Assembly (NCBI GenBank): GCA_021404685.1
Contig: QWHC01000006.1
Location: 62,001-126,000, forward strand
Length of the DNA: 64,000 bases
Direction: 5' to 3'
Source: Chloroflexi bacterium CFX4
GTDB lineage: Bacteria > Chloroflexota > Anaerolineae > Aggregatilineales > UBA2796
The notes below the pieces were generated by a model. It made no database searches and had not been told where the DNA came from. It was given only the letters and a program-made list of their open reading frames with translations. The position numbers and the translations under genes were made by a program. Below are positions 8,521 to 17,574 of this stretch, one piece after another (positions within the stretch are counted from its first letter, which is position 1; every line of letters begins with the position of its first letter).

Positions 8521-9579
8521 ATGACCACTGATCAAGCGCAGAATCCGCCGCGCAGCCTGCGCGAGGCAGCAGTGCGATTGCGCCAAAACTTTAAGCCACG
8601 CGGGCGTTTGCCGATCTGGCGGCTGCGGTTGGTCTTTGGCTTAACGTTGCTCACCTTTTCAGAGGTGGTCGTTTGGCAAAATCCAACGGCGCGAGAATGG
8701 TACGAGTGGCTGGTCTTGGGCGTGCTGTATGTGGCGCTTGGCAGCTTCCTGCTGGATGTGATCGTGCGCTTTCAGGTGCATACACCGGCTGCCATTGGGC
8801 TGGCGTGCGGCGTTTATGGCGTGGTCAGTGGCTCACTGATTAATCACGGCGCTTATCACAACATGCCAATTGGCTTGATCGTGCGTGTGCTGGGCTTACA
8901 GGTTGGCGCAGGCTTCCTCGCCCTTATGTTGTTCATCATCGTGATGCGCGGTATGTCACCACATCCGCTGGCGTTGGGCGCCTCGGCGCTGGTCGGTGTG
9001 GCGTGGGGCATTTGGGCGGCGTGGTATCCGACCTTGCCAAACATCGCTTGGGAAGTGCCTATCCGCCAAATAGCGCAACTCTACCTGATCGTCCCGCTCA
9101 TTGGCTTGGGTGCGCTGTACACTTTCTTCATGCCGCGCTTTGAAGTGCTGCGCGAGCTTAACTTGAGTCTGTTGTGGTGGGAGATGATCCTGTGCGGCGT
9201 GCCGTTGTTCCTCAGCCTGATCGTCGGCATTCTTAATAACACAATTCCGGCGTTAGGGCTGATCTTGCCTGCTGCGATCCTCGCCTTCTGCTTGTGGGCG
9301 TTGCGCTTTCAGCAGCCAGAGAGCGATCCCTCTATCCTTGCACAGATCACCTTCAGCGCGCCAAGCCTAATCACCTATGTGCTGTTGGTTGCACCACTGA
9401 TCATCTTCGGCATTGTCGCCTTTGATGCCACACGCGGCGATCTGTTCGCGGTCGGCAACCTGCTCTACATTATTGTGGCGGGCTTTGGCAGCGCATGGCT
9501 GCCCTTCGCCTCAGGGCTGATCTTCTGGATGGTGCTGCGGACGGAATATCCAGCACGGCGCAAAAAGCGGGTAAAATAA
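8521..9579 (+). CDS. Multi-pass membrane protein, function unknown
   Basis: 352 residues with a basic N-terminal cytoplasmic segment (about 35 residues) and around eight to nine hydrophobic spans, separated by short loops, ending in a basic tail 'RTEYPARRKKRVK'. No transporter signature, catalytic motif or known family is evident. It follows a three-span membrane protein by 11 bases and precedes coaBC by 63 bases, so a shared transcript with the smaller protein is likely; a functional link to coaBC is not implied. Confidence 0.65.
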   Translation: MTTDQAQNPPRSLREAAVRLRQNFKPRGRLPIWRLRLVFGLTLLTFSEVVVWQNPTAREWYEWLVLGVLYVALGSFLLDVIVRFQVHTPAAIGLACGVYGVVSGSLINHGAYHNMPIGLIVRVLGLQVGAGFLALMLFIIVMRGMSPHPLALGASALVGVAWGIWAAWYPTLPNIAWEVPIRQIAQLYLIVPLIGLGALYTFFMPRFEVLRELNLSLLWWEMILCGVPLFLSLIVGILNNTIPALGLILPAAILAFCLWALRFQQPESDPSILAQITFSAPSLITYVLLVAPLIIFGIVAFDATRGDLFAVGNLLYIIVAGFGSAWLPFASGLIFWMVLRTEYPARRKKRVK

Positions 9580-9642
9580 GCGCACCTTCGGGTAAAATTG
9601 CTTAAAAACATGCCGAAAAACGCGGCATAGGCAGGATTTAGT

Positions 9643-10923
9643 ATGGCTATGGAGCGTATCTCCATCCTCGAATATAAGCGGATTGTGCTGGGTATTACGG
9701 GCAGCATCGCCGCCTACAAAGCAGCCGATCTCGCCAGCAAACTGACGCAAGCCGGTGCTGATGTAGATGTGATTATGACTGAGGCGGCAACGCGCTTTGT
9801 CGCACCGCTCACCTTTGAGGCGGTGACCGGGCGCACCGTCTACACGGATATGTGGCAGACTGCCCACAGCGAGAGCCTACCAACGCATGTGGCGCATGTG
9901 GGCTTGGCAGAAGGCGCCGATTTGATCCTGATTGCGCCTGCCACAGCGCAGCACCTTGCCAAGCTGGCGCATGGCTTTGCCGATGATTTGCTGTGCATCA
10001 CAGTGCTGAGCGCCAAATGTCCAATTGTGATTGTGCCAGCTATGGATGCGGGCATGTATGAGAATGCTGCGGTTGCTGCTAATGTGGCGCGCCTGCGCGA
10101 ACTGGGCATAGAAGTGATTGAGCCTGAGATTGGGCGTATGGCGTCCGGCATGGTTGGGCGCGGCAGGCTGCCAGAAGTGTGGGCGCTACTCGGTGCGGCG
10201 CGGCAAGTGCTTGGGCGTGAGTGGGGCGCGCTGCGGGATCGGCATGTGGTGGTGACTGCTGGTGGCACGCGTGAGGCACTTGATCCGGTGCGCTTCATCA
10301 CCAATCGTTCATCAGGCAGGCAGGGCTATGCTATCGCACAGGCTGCCGTAGATAGCGGCGCACACGTCACGCTGATTGCCGCGCCCAACGAACTGCCAAC
10401 GCCCTATGGCGTGGAGCTTGTGCCAGTTGAGAGCGCACAAGAGATGCTAGACGCTGTGCTAGAATACGCCGAAGATGCCGATGCGCTGATCATGGCGGCT
10501 GCCGTTGCCGATTATCGCCCTGAAGAAACGGCTGATCACAAGATCAAAAAGGCGGGCAAAGCGCTACAACTTTCCCTCGTGCCAACGGTGGATGTGTTGG
10601 CGACCGTCGGCGCACGCCGTGCCGAGACGGGCAGACCGCATGTGTTGGTTGGTTTTGCGGCGGAGACACGCGATCTGCTGAAAAATGCACGCAGTAAGCT
10701 GGAGAAAAAGCACGTGGACTACATCGTTGCCAACGACGTGAGCCTAGCCGGTGCAGGCTTTGGCACGGATACCAACATTGTGACCATCCTGAGCGCCGAT
10801 GGCAGCGCGATCGCGCTGCCGCAACAGACCAAGAGCGCCGTTGCAGAGGCAATTGTGCAGCGCGTGGCGGCGCGCTTGCAAACCGTTCCGCGCCGCACCG
10901 AACCCGACTCCGATGAGGTGTAA
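9643..10923 (+). CDS. coaBC: Bifunctional phosphopantothenoylcysteine decarboxylase / phosphopantothenate-cysteine ligase
   Basis: 426 residues, usual for CoaBC (Dfp). The CoaC flavoprotein half (about 1-190) shows 'IVLGITGSIAAYKAADLASKL', the 'APATA' FMN-site segment and 'VPAMDAGMYENAAV' in place of the more common PAMN motif. The CoaB half (from about 200) shows 'VVVTAGGTREALDPVRFITNRSSGRQGYAIA', 'AAVADYRP' and 'KIKK', the ligase signatures. It makes 4'-phosphopantetheine from 4'-phosphopantothenate and cysteine (CTP-dependent) in coenzyme A synthesis. The start shown has GGCAGGA-type sequence upstream. Confidence 0.95.
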   Translation: MAMERISILEYKRIVLGITGSIAAYKAADLASKLTQAGADVDVIMTEAATRFVAPLTFEAVTGRTVYTDMWQTAHSESLPTHVAHVGLAEGADLILIAPATAQHLAKLAHGFADDLLCITVLSAKCPIVIVPAMDAGMYENAAVAANVARLRELGIEVIEPEIGRMASGMVGRGRLPEVWALLGAARQVLGREWGALRDRHVVVTAGGTREALDPVRFITNRSSGRQGYAIAQAAVDSGAHVTLIAAPNELPTPYGVELVPVESAQEMLDAVLEYAEDADALIMAAAVADYRPEETADHKIKKAGKALQLSLVPTVDVLATVGARRAETGRPHVLVGFAAETRDLLKNARSKLEKKHVDYIVANDVSLAGAGFGTDTNIVTILSADGSAIALPQQTKSAVAEAIVQRVAARLQTVPRRTEPDSDEV

Positions 10924-11006
10924 TGCACTTGTGTCGCTCAGCGGGTAGCGTTGTTGGGCATGGACAAGGTATGCTTTGACGTACCGCAAGAGAGGTAGGA
11001 AAAGTC

Positions 11007-11888
11007 ATGATTACCGCGCACGACAGCGAAATTCTTGAACGGCTGGCAGCCGAAATTCGCCAGCAGGTCGCCGATGGCTTAGAGTTCTTCGACGTAGAGC
11101 GTTTTATGGCAGGCGCGCCGTGGAGCCGCCGCCAGACTGAGCGGCTGTTTCGTGCGCGCTATCTGACTAGCCCGGCACGCTACTTCCGCGATTGTCAGTG
11201 GGATCGTGCACGTGAACTGCTGATGAACGGCACCGACGTGCTGACAGCCGCTAATCAGGCGGGCTTTGCCAGCATGGGCAGGCTGCACGATGCCGTTGTG
11301 ACGCGCATTGGCATGACGCCGGGCGAACTGCGGCGGCGTGGCAGCGGTGTGCATATTAAATATGGCTTCTACGACACACAGATCGGCATTGTGCTGATCG
11401 CAGCGACGGCGCGTGGTGTGTGTGCGGTACGCTTGTGTGGGCTGGAAGCGGACACAGATCGTTTCAGTGAAGAAGTGGCAGCCTTCCGCGCCGAATTTTC
11501 TGGTGCAACACTTGAGGAAGACATTCACGCTTTGCAGCCTTACGCCGATCAACTTGTGGCATACCTTGAGGAGCGTTCGCCCAGTTTCTGTCCGCCCTTA
11601 GATATTTTGCAGGGGACGACCTTTCAGCGTGAGGTGTGGAGCCAACTTCAACAGACTCAGCCGGGCGAGACGCTCACCTACACCGAGATTGCGCGGCGCA
11701 TAGGCAAGCCGGAGGCTGTACGGGCTGTTGCGAATGCCTGCGCTGCCAACCCGTTGGCAATCGCCATCCCTTGCCATCGCGCAGTACGCAGCGACGGCAC
11801 ACTGGCAGGCTATCGGTGGGGTGTGGAATGGAAGGAACGCTTGCTAGAGATCGAGGCGGAACGCCAAAGGATCGCTGTGCAGGCGTAG
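11007..11888 (+). CDS. AraC-type HTH / O6-methylguanine-DNA methyltransferase (Ada-like)
   Basis: 293 residues. Residues about 5-110 resemble an AraC-family DNA-binding region ('WSRRQTERLFRARYLTSPARYFRDCQWDRARELLMNGTDVLTAANQAGFASMGRLHDAV...GMTPGELRRRG'). Residues about 115-290 are a methyltransferase: ribonuclease-like N-domain, then 'GTTFQREVWSQLQQTQPGETLTYTEIARRIGKPEAVRAVANACAANPLAIAIPCHRAV', with acceptor Cys256 in PCHR. It removes methyl groups from O6-methylguanine by suicidal transfer. The first Ada domain (Cys4-zinc phosphotriester acceptor) is missing, so induction by methylphosphotriesters as in E. coli Ada is not expected. Start has AGAGAGGTAGGAAAAGTC upstream. Confidence 0.9.
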   Translation: MITAHDSEILERLAAEIRQQVADGLEFFDVERFMAGAPWSRRQTERLFRARYLTSPARYFRDCQWDRARELLMNGTDVLTAANQAGFASMGRLHDAVVTRIGMTPGELRRRGSGVHIKYGFYDTQIGIVLIAATARGVCAVRLCGLEADTDRFSEEVAAFRAEFSGATLEEDIHALQPYADQLVAYLEERSPSFCPPLDILQGTTFQREVWSQLQQTQPGETLTYTEIARRIGKPEAVRAVANACAANPLAIAIPCHRAVRSDGTLAGYRWGVEWKERLLEIEAERQRIAVQA

Positions 11889-11916
11889 GCTCCGCATATT
11901 GTAAGCTTTTTTGATG

Positions 11917-11943
11917 AAGCCTTACCTAGTTATGGTAAGGCTT
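11917..11943 (+). terminator. Intrinsic terminator after the Ada-like gene
   Basis: AAGCCTTACC / GGTAAGGCTT, 10-bp perfect stem, seven-base loop, followed by TTCC; 28 bases after the stop codon. Confidence 0.75.
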
Positions 11944-12163
11944 TTCCGTGTATGTGCAAACTCGCCCTTGTTTCTATACCTCTGCTAAAGTTCACCTAAT
12001 TGCACACATTGGATATTTTTAAATACTGTCTCTCTGTGGTGCTACATTGGCAGGCTACAGATGTTCTTTGCATTGCCTTTCCGATCTATTTTGTGATCAG
12101 ACAGCACTTGCCTTGCGCTACAATGTAGATTCAAGGCTGTTGCGCGCAAGGAGCGATTATCCA

Positions 12164-12571
12164 ATGCCTGTTCATGTCGAATGGTATGATGAACCCAACT
12201 TAATTGTGCTGTCTACCTTTTTGGGCGATGTAGGACGCACAGATGTCGAGGAGGTGCTAGCGGCTTATATCAATTATTTGGATAATGCGGATCGGCTGGT
12301 TCACTTCATTGCGGATATGCGTTCGTTTGGTAAGGTGAATGGCTTTGCCCTAAGCGAGATGAAGCCATTGCGTCAGCTTATGCAGCATCCGCGTATGGGC
12401 TATTCGGTGGTGGTTGGCGCCAAGCCGTTGGTGCATTTTGTGCTGAAGGTGCTGGTACAAACTTTCCACCTGCGCTACGCTTTGTTTGGTGATGTCGAAG
12501 AAGGTGCGCGCTATTTGCGCGAAGTGATTCGTATTCATGGTTATGATAAAATCAAGCCTGACCAACCTTAA
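12164..12571 (+). CDS. SpoIIAA/STAS-like small protein
   Basis: 135 residues from the ATG with AAGGAG 10 bases upstream; an upstream in-frame extension has poor coding character and was dropped. The pattern 'VEWYDEPNLIVLSTFLGDVGRTDVEEVLAAYINYLDNADRLVHFIADMRSFGKVNGFALSEMKPLRQLMQHPRMGYSVVVGAKPLVHFVLKVLVQTF...LFGDVEEGARYLREV' has the alternating strand-helix plan of SpoIIAA-like/STAS domains with a late 'F.d.eeA..wL' end. It is soluble, with no signal peptide. It lies 77 bases before a large sensor kinase and may be linked to it, but a partner function is inference. Confidence 0.5.
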   Translation: MPVHVEWYDEPNLIVLSTFLGDVGRTDVEEVLAAYINYLDNADRLVHFIADMRSFGKVNGFALSEMKPLRQLMQHPRMGYSVVVGAKPLVHFVLKVLVQTFHLRYALFGDVEEGARYLREVIRIHGYDKIKPDQP

Positions 12572-12648
12572 CGAGTATAAACCCGTGTGCAGATAAAGAG
12601 TACTACGCGGCACACAACTTTTAAGTGAACAGGAAAGCGTAAGCAGCG

Positions 12649-15387
12649 ATGGATGCAAACTCTGCCGAAACCTTAGAATCTGTGCAGGCTGAGCGTGACA
12701 AACTGCGTGCCCTGCTGGCAGAGCGAGAGAGCCGCCTTGCCCGCTTAGAGGCGGATCATCGGCGTGCGGTGAATGAGAGCTACGCCATCTACATGACGGG
12801 CTTAGACATTATGAGCCAGCTTGATCTGCCCTCCACACTGCTGTCGATCCTGCGCCGCATCAAAATCATGGTCAATGTGGACGCCAGTTTGCTCTATCTG
12901 GCTGAGCCGAGCAGCGGTCACCTCGTCGTAAGTGCTGAGTTGGACATTGCGCCAAGCCTGCTTGGGCAGCAGCTTAGCGTGGATAACAGCCCACTGCATG
13001 AGGTGAAGCGCACAGGCATTCCGCTGGTGCTGGATCACTATGGTAAACACATGGCACGGCTGCATGGCGAGCAATTCGCGCACTACCATACTGCGGCGCT
13101 GCTGCCGCTGCGCTGGCAAGGCAACGTGATCGGTGTGGTGTCGCTTTATCACAGCGATGTGGAAGACGCCTTCAGCCTTGATGATCTGGACAGTCTTCAG
13201 CACATCACTGTTCAAGCAGCCATTGCCATTTACAACGCGCAGCAGTATGCGGCTGAGCAAGAACGCAACCGCCAGCTTGCCATGCTCTACCAAGCCTCTG
13301 TGCAGGTCACTAGCAGCCTAGACCTTGATGCGGTGCTGCACGCCGCAGCCGTTTCTTTTATGGACATGCTGCGTGTGCCAGCTTGCGCGATCTACGAATA
13401 TCGCCCTGAGGATGGGCTGCACTTGATCAGTCACTATGGCACAGCGGCTAATCAGAACATTGTGCAGAGCAGTGCTGCCAAACATTTGCCCTCCCATCTC
13501 AGCCCAATGATCACCAACTATCATTGGGTTGTTTTACAGCGTAGCGATCCGATGCTCTCGCCCGAATGCGTGAATTATCTTGAAGCGCGCCAAGCACACT
13601 CGGTCTTGTTAATTCCGATGCGCTTTGAGAATGGCGCGCAAGGCATTGTTGAGGTCATGGAGCTAAGCGCGCCGCGCCAATTCCTGATGAATGAGATCAA
13701 CACCGCACAGGCATTGGCAGCCAACATGAGCATTGCAGTGAGCCACGCACAACTACACGCACAACTGCGCGCTCAGCGCATCAGTGAGCAGGCAGTGCTG
13801 CTTACACTGGCACGCCAACTGCTGGAGCTGAAAAGCGAGTATGAGATTGCCGAAGCGGTTGCCAGTGCCACAGCAGAAGCATTTGCCGTTCGGCATGTTA
13901 GCCTTGTGCTGCAGAAGAACGGCGTTTTTAGCACACGCGCATTACGCGGCTGGGAAAACACCGATCTCATCAACCGCACATGGCTTAGCGGCGATGGCAC
14001 TGCGATTGGCTATGTCATCAAAACACGCGAACTGTGCGTAGTAGATGACTATCAAACTGAGGTGCGCTTTGCTCAGCCGACGCACTTTCGGCAGTCATAT
14101 ATGCGCTCCAGCATGATTGCGCCGATCATCTATGGCGGTGCGGTGCTGGGTGTGTTGGCAATTGCGCGTCCGCAACCATTCGCTTTCAGCAGCGATGATA
14201 CGCGCTTATTCTCTCTAATTGCCTATCAAACGGCGGTTGCCCTAGACCGCGCCCATCTGATCGAGTCGGTGCGCGCCCAGAACGCCACGCTTGAACGGCG
14301 CGTGCAGCAACGCACCCAAGAGATCAGCGCTGCACAAGAACGCACAGTTGCTATCCTGTTTGCGACGGGCGAGTCGCTGATTGTGTTTGACCAAAACGGC
14401 AATGTCGAACTTGTCAACGGCGCCTTTGAGGAACAGCACGGCTATTCGCTGAGCGAGGCACGCCAGCGCACTAGCACAGAACTGCTCGGCTTTGATGTGT
14501 TCGATCTGATTAAAGAGGCACAAACGAGCGATGGCGTGCCGCAGCGCGTTTGGCGTGGTGATCGGATTGTGCCGCGCCGCCACGCTGATCCCTACGATGC
14601 AGCAGTGACTCTTTCCCGCGTGCCAGACGCCAAAGGCGAAACCATCGGCATTGTTGCCAGCCTGCGCGATATTTCCTACATAAAAGAGGTCTCGCGCATG
14701 AAGGCAAACTTCATCTCAAACGTCTCGCATGAACTCCGCACACCGCTGGCAAACCTAAAACTCTACCTGCACCTGATGCAGAAAGGCTCGGCGGAGCGCC
14801 GCGATCACTATCTTGGCACGATGCAGCGCGAATCGGATCGCCTGCAAGTGCTTATTGAGGATTTGCTGACGCTCTCTCGCCTCGACTCGGATCGCGTCCA
14901 GATCAACTTGCAGGCAACCGATTTGAATAATCTGATCGGCACATTGGTTGTTGATCGGCAAATGTTGGCAGAGCAGCGCGGCTTAACGCTTGCCTATACA
15001 CCTGATTCGATCTCGGCGATCGTCATGCTGGATGCCAAACTTATCATGCAGGCGGTTGGCAATTTGATCAGCAACGCGATGAACTACACCCCCCCCGGCG
15101 GCAACATTCACGTCTCGGTGCTGCACAGCGAAAAGCGCGCTATAATCTGTGTGGCAGATAGCGGCTTGGGCATTGCCCCTGAAGAACAATCGCGCCTGTT
15201 TGACCGCTTTTTTCGCGGTAGTGCAGCGCAGCGCACCGGTGCGGCTGGCACGGGGCTTGGTATGGCAATTGTGCAAGAGATCGCTGCCAAGCATGGCGGC
15301 AACATCACCTTTGAAAGCGAACTTGGGCAAGGTTCAACCTTTTACCTGCATCTGCCGTTGCACACCACATTGGAGAACGGGAACTAG
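12649..15387 (+). CDS. Sensor histidine kinase with three GAF domains and a PAS domain
   Basis: 912 residues, no membrane spans. An N-terminal coiled coil (about 8-45) is followed by three GAF-type regions (about 50-200, 210-375, 385-545), a second coiled coil ('ESVRAQNATLERRVQQRTQEISAAQERT'), and a PAS domain (about 565-690). The HisKA dimerisation helix carries phospho-acceptor His694 (FISNVSHELRTPL). The ATPase domain has N-box 'AVGNLISNAMNYTP', G1 'DSGLGIAP', F-box 'LFDRFFRG' and G2 'GTGLGMAIV'. It is a cytosolic multi-input kinase, ligands unknown. No response regulator is adjacent, so the partner must be encoded elsewhere. Confidence 0.93.
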   Translation: MDANSAETLESVQAERDKLRALLAERESRLARLEADHRRAVNESYAIYMTGLDIMSQLDLPSTLLSILRRIKIMVNVDASLLYLAEPSSGHLVVSAELDIAPSLLGQQLSVDNSPLHEVKRTGIPLVLDHYGKHMARLHGEQFAHYHTAALLPLRWQGNVIGVVSLYHSDVEDAFSLDDLDSLQHITVQAAIAIYNAQQYAAEQERNRQLAMLYQASVQVTSSLDLDAVLHAAAVSFMDMLRVPACAIYEYRPEDGLHLISHYGTAANQNIVQSSAAKHLPSHLSPMITNYHWVVLQRSDPMLSPECVNYLEARQAHSVLLIPMRFENGAQGIVEVMELSAPRQFLMNEINTAQALAANMSIAVSHAQLHAQLRAQRISEQAVLLTLARQLLELKSEYEIAEAVASATAEAFAVRHVSLVLQKNGVFSTRALRGWENTDLINRTWLSGDGTAIGYVIKTRELCVVDDYQTEVRFAQPTHFRQSYMRSSMIAPIIYGGAVLGVLAIARPQPFAFSSDDTRLFSLIAYQTAVALDRAHLIESVRAQNATLERRVQQRTQEISAAQERTVAILFATGESLIVFDQNGNVELVNGAFEEQHGYSLSEARQRTSTELLGFDVFDLIKEAQTSDGVPQRVWRGDRIVPRRHADPYDAAVTLSRVPDAKGETIGIVASLRDISYIKEVSRMKANFISNVSHELRTPLANLKLYLHLMQKGSAERRDHYLGTMQRESDRLQVLIEDLLTLSRLDSDRVQINLQATDLNNLIGTLVVDRQMLAEQRGLTLAYTPDSISAIVMLDAKLIMQAVGNLISNAMNYTPPGGNIHVSVLHSEKRAIICVADSGLGIAPEEQSRLFDRFFRGSAAQRTGAAGTGLGMAIVQEIAAKHGGNITFESELGQGSTFYLHLPLHTTLENGN

Positions 15388-15390
15388 CCG

Positions 15391-15654
15391 ATGGGAAATC
15401 CGCCGATTGTGTTTTTAGTGCTGGCAGGCGTCGGTGCGCTTGGCTTGCTGGTCTTGACGGCGATCACGCCTTTCCTGTTGCGCGTCACCACCACATTTGA
15501 GGCATTCGGCATTGTGGCTGAAAGCCTTGGCGAATTTGTCGGCACACCGCGCCTATTCCGCGTTGGCTGCCCATTAATCTTGATGGTGGCGATTGCTGCC
15601 TGCCTGATTGGTGCCGTGTTGCTGGTGATTCGCTTCTTCACGCCCGCGGTGTAG
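15391..15654 (+). CDS. Small two-span membrane protein
   Basis: 87 residues, starting 3 bases after the kinase stop codon. Two long hydrophobic segments (about residues 6-31 and 61-83) surround a loop of about 30 residues. Tight spacing suggests co-transcription with the kinase. No family recognised; a role in kinase signalling is possible but unsupported. Confidence 0.55.
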   Translation: MGNPPIVFLVLAGVGALGLLVLTAITPFLLRVTTTFEAFGIVAESLGEFVGTPRLFRVGCPLILMVAIAACLIGAVLLVIRFFTPAV

Positions 15655-15657
15655 CGC

Positions 15658-16710
15658 TTATTCAATGGACTCGGCAAAGGCATCAAGGGCAACTGCACCG
15701 AAGGGATGCAGTGTTTGCGATGCAAAGTCACGCACGCCATCATACGAAATATAGGTGAGCAGATCGCGCAGTGGCACGGGCTGCATCAGGCTAAACGTTG
15801 GGCGCTGCACCTCTTGAAAAATCCGCTCACGGCGAGCATCCGGCGCCACAAGGTGAACACGAGTCGCCGCTTGTGGTTGAAGGCTGAAAAAATCGGCGGC
15901 GCGCAGCACACCCAGATAGATTGAGTAGCTGTGTTCGATCTCGAAGGCGCGCACAATCTGATCGTTGTGCAGCCAGAGCATATCAAAGCGTTCGATTGTC
16001 TCTCGCGTCAGCGTGTCTAAGCCGAATGCCTCAAACGAGTCGAGCATTGGGCGTTGTTTCGGCTTCCACTCACGGAAGATTGACGGACGATCCTCATGCG
16101 GAATCCAGATTGTATAGCCCATCTTTGCGCCCGAGTCGGCAAGTAGTGCCTGCACACGGACAGTTTCACGTGCCTCAATGTTGCTGTTGAAAAGTTCCTC
16201 AATCGCCATATCGTGCAGATCGGGCATAGCCGCGATCAGGCTACGCCCATCGCTGCGCGTAAGGTGGCGTGCCAAAAGCGCGGCATAGGCTGCCTCATCA
16301 TAGGCAGTATGCTGTCCACTTTCGGCGTAGGCACGCAAAAAGTCCACAAGGAGGCTGCCATCTGTTTCGCTCAGGGCTGTGAGCGTCGTCCGCAAGGTTG
16401 GAATGGCGCTCGCCATGCCCTTATCGCGCTGGCGCGTGAAGGAGAGCGCTGTCCACAAGCGGTTATGCGTCAGCGGCACGCCCTGCTCTTTGGTAAGCCA
16501 CACTAGCGGCGCAACGCGGACTTGGGTGCCTTGTGACGCTGCCAACACTTCCAACACACCGACCCAGCGTGCCAAAGCAGGCAGATAAGCGATCAGATGA
16601 TCGCCTGACTGCAAGGCAGCCAGAGTCTGAGCGCGCCAAGCAGGAAAATGCAGTGTATCGGTGAAGGTTTCATAGGCGCTGGGCGAAAGCAGGGCGAGAT
16701 AGTATGCCAT
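15658..16710 (-). CDS. EVE-like domain fused to a PD-(D/E)XK nuclease-like domain (candidate modification-dependent restriction protein)
   Basis: 350 residues from MAYYLALLSPSAYETF, with AAAGGA upstream; a longer open frame overlaps the regulator gene and is not used. Residues about 1-95 resemble a PUA/EVE fold: 'SGDHLIAYLPALARWVGVLEVLAASQGTQVRVAPLVWLTKEQGVPLTHNRLWTALSFTR'. Residues about 165-310 look like a restriction-endonuclease fold: 'AKMGYTIWIPHEDR', 'IERFDMLWLHNDQIVRAFEIEHSYSIYLGVLRAADFF', '...VHLVAPDARRERIFQEVQRPTF'. Asp243 and Glu257/Glu259 are plausible metal ligands. EVE domains read modified bases, so the pairing suggests a type IV-like restriction factor; this is an inference. 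It lies 88 bases downstream of the FNR-family gene on the same strand. Confidence 0.6.
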   Translation of the reverse strand: MAYYLALLSPSAYETFTDTLHFPAWRAQTLAALQSGDHLIAYLPALARWVGVLEVLAASQGTQVRVAPLVWLTKEQGVPLTHNRLWTALSFTRQRDKGMASAIPTLRTTLTALSETDGSLLVDFLRAYAESGQHTAYDEAAYAALLARHLTRSDGRSLIAAMPDLHDMAIEELFNSNIEARETVRVQALLADSGAKMGYTIWIPHEDRPSIFREWKPKQRPMLDSFEAFGLDTLTRETIERFDMLWLHNDQIVRAFEIEHSYSIYLGVLRAADFFSLQPQAATRVHLVAPDARRERIFQEVQRPTFSLMQPVPLRDLLTYISYDGVRDFASQTLHPFGAVALDAFAESIE

Positions 16711-16798
16711 AGGCGCGGGCAGTCCTTTCCATCTGAATGTGTCACAGGCAAATATAGCGGCTTTACGGCTGCGCTGCCAAGCCGAACGAACAGTGATG

Positions 16799-17494
16799 CT
16801 ACGGCAGATCATCCGCGATCAGCACCAAATCGTGCGGCTTGATGAGCGTGATCTGTTCGCGTCCGGCATCCAGCAAGCCTTCGCGCTGCCATGCCGTCAG
16901 CGTGCGGCTGACCGTCTCTAAGGTTGTGCCGTTCATTTGTGCCAAATCTTGGCGGCTCAGGCGCACATCAAGGTAAATGCTGCCATCCGCTTGTTTCACG
17001 CCGACCTTGCGCGCCAGACGCACCAACGACCGTGCAAGGCGCTGTTGCACGCGCTCAGCGCTCAGCTCACGGATGCGCTCATGCGCTTCGTGCAGACGAG
17101 CGGCAAGCATCCGCACCACACGGACGGCCAGCGGCGCGTGCTGCTGCATCACTTGCCACATGGGCGCGCCTTGCAACGCTAAGAGTTCGCAGTCCTCCAG
17201 CGCCTCAGCCGTTGCGGGATACGAATCGCTGCTGATCGCTACCAACAAACCGATTAGGTCGCCTTCACTGAAGGTTGCCAGCGTCACATCTTTGCCTTCG
17301 GGCGTGTGCTGCACAAGGCGCAGCCTGCCGCGCTGCAAAAGGTAGAAGGTATAGGCAAGTTCACCTTGGTGGAAAAGGTATTCGCCGTTGCGAATGTGGC
17401 AAATGCGCGCAGTCTGTAAAAGCTGGTCATAAAGGTGCGGCGGCAGATCGGCAAAGAGTTCGGCGCGCTTGGGTGCAGGGTTGGCTGGCGTCAC
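16799..17494 (-). CDS. Crp/Fnr-family transcriptional regulator
   Basis: 231 residues. An N-terminal cyclic-nucleotide-binding-type beta-barrel ('LFHQGELAYTFYLLQRGRLRLVQHTPEGKDVTLATFSEGDLIGLLVAISSDSYPATAEALEDCELLAL') is followed by a long dimer helix and a winged HTH with recognition helix 'GTTLETVSRTLTAWQREGLL'. Glu193-x-x-Ser196-Arg197 is the E-xx-SR set that makes FNR read TTGAT half-sites. Only two Cys (32 and 102) are present, so the FNR [4Fe-4S] ligands are missing; a haem/NO-type (DNR-like) or other input is more likely. Start is GTG; no ATG fits. A perfect FNR box lies 6 bases upstream of its start codon, so autoregulation is likely. Confidence 0.9.
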   Translation of the reverse strand: MTPANPAPKRAELFADLPPHLYDQLLQTARICHIRNGEYLFHQGELAYTFYLLQRGRLRLVQHTPEGKDVTLATFSEGDLIGLLVAISSDSYPATAEALEDCELLALQGAPMWQVMQQHAPLAVRVVRMLAARLHEAHERIRELSAERVQQRLARSLVRLARKVGVKQADGSIYLDVRLSRQDLAQMNGTTLETVSRTLTAWQREGLLDAGREQITLIKPHDLVLIADDLP

Positions 17495-17499
17495 AAAGG

Positions 17500-17541
17500 T
17501 TGATCCACATCAAGGACGGTCATACAGGCAGAGTGTATCCT
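17500..17541 (+). promoter_or_regulatory. FNR box (TTGATCCACATCAA) and class II promoter
   Basis: TTGAT-CCAC-ATCAA at 17500-17513 is a perfect FNR-type palindrome. A -10 element TATCCT at 17536-17541 would place the start of transcription at about 17548, which puts the centre of the box at -41.5, the exact position of class II FNR-activated promoters. It drives the DUF1858-ywiC pair. It also sits just upstream of the divergent regulator's start codon, where binding should repress the regulator. Confidence 0.8.
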
Positions 17542-17574
17542 ATCCTCAGAGCATTTCACAAGGGACAGTGCGCT

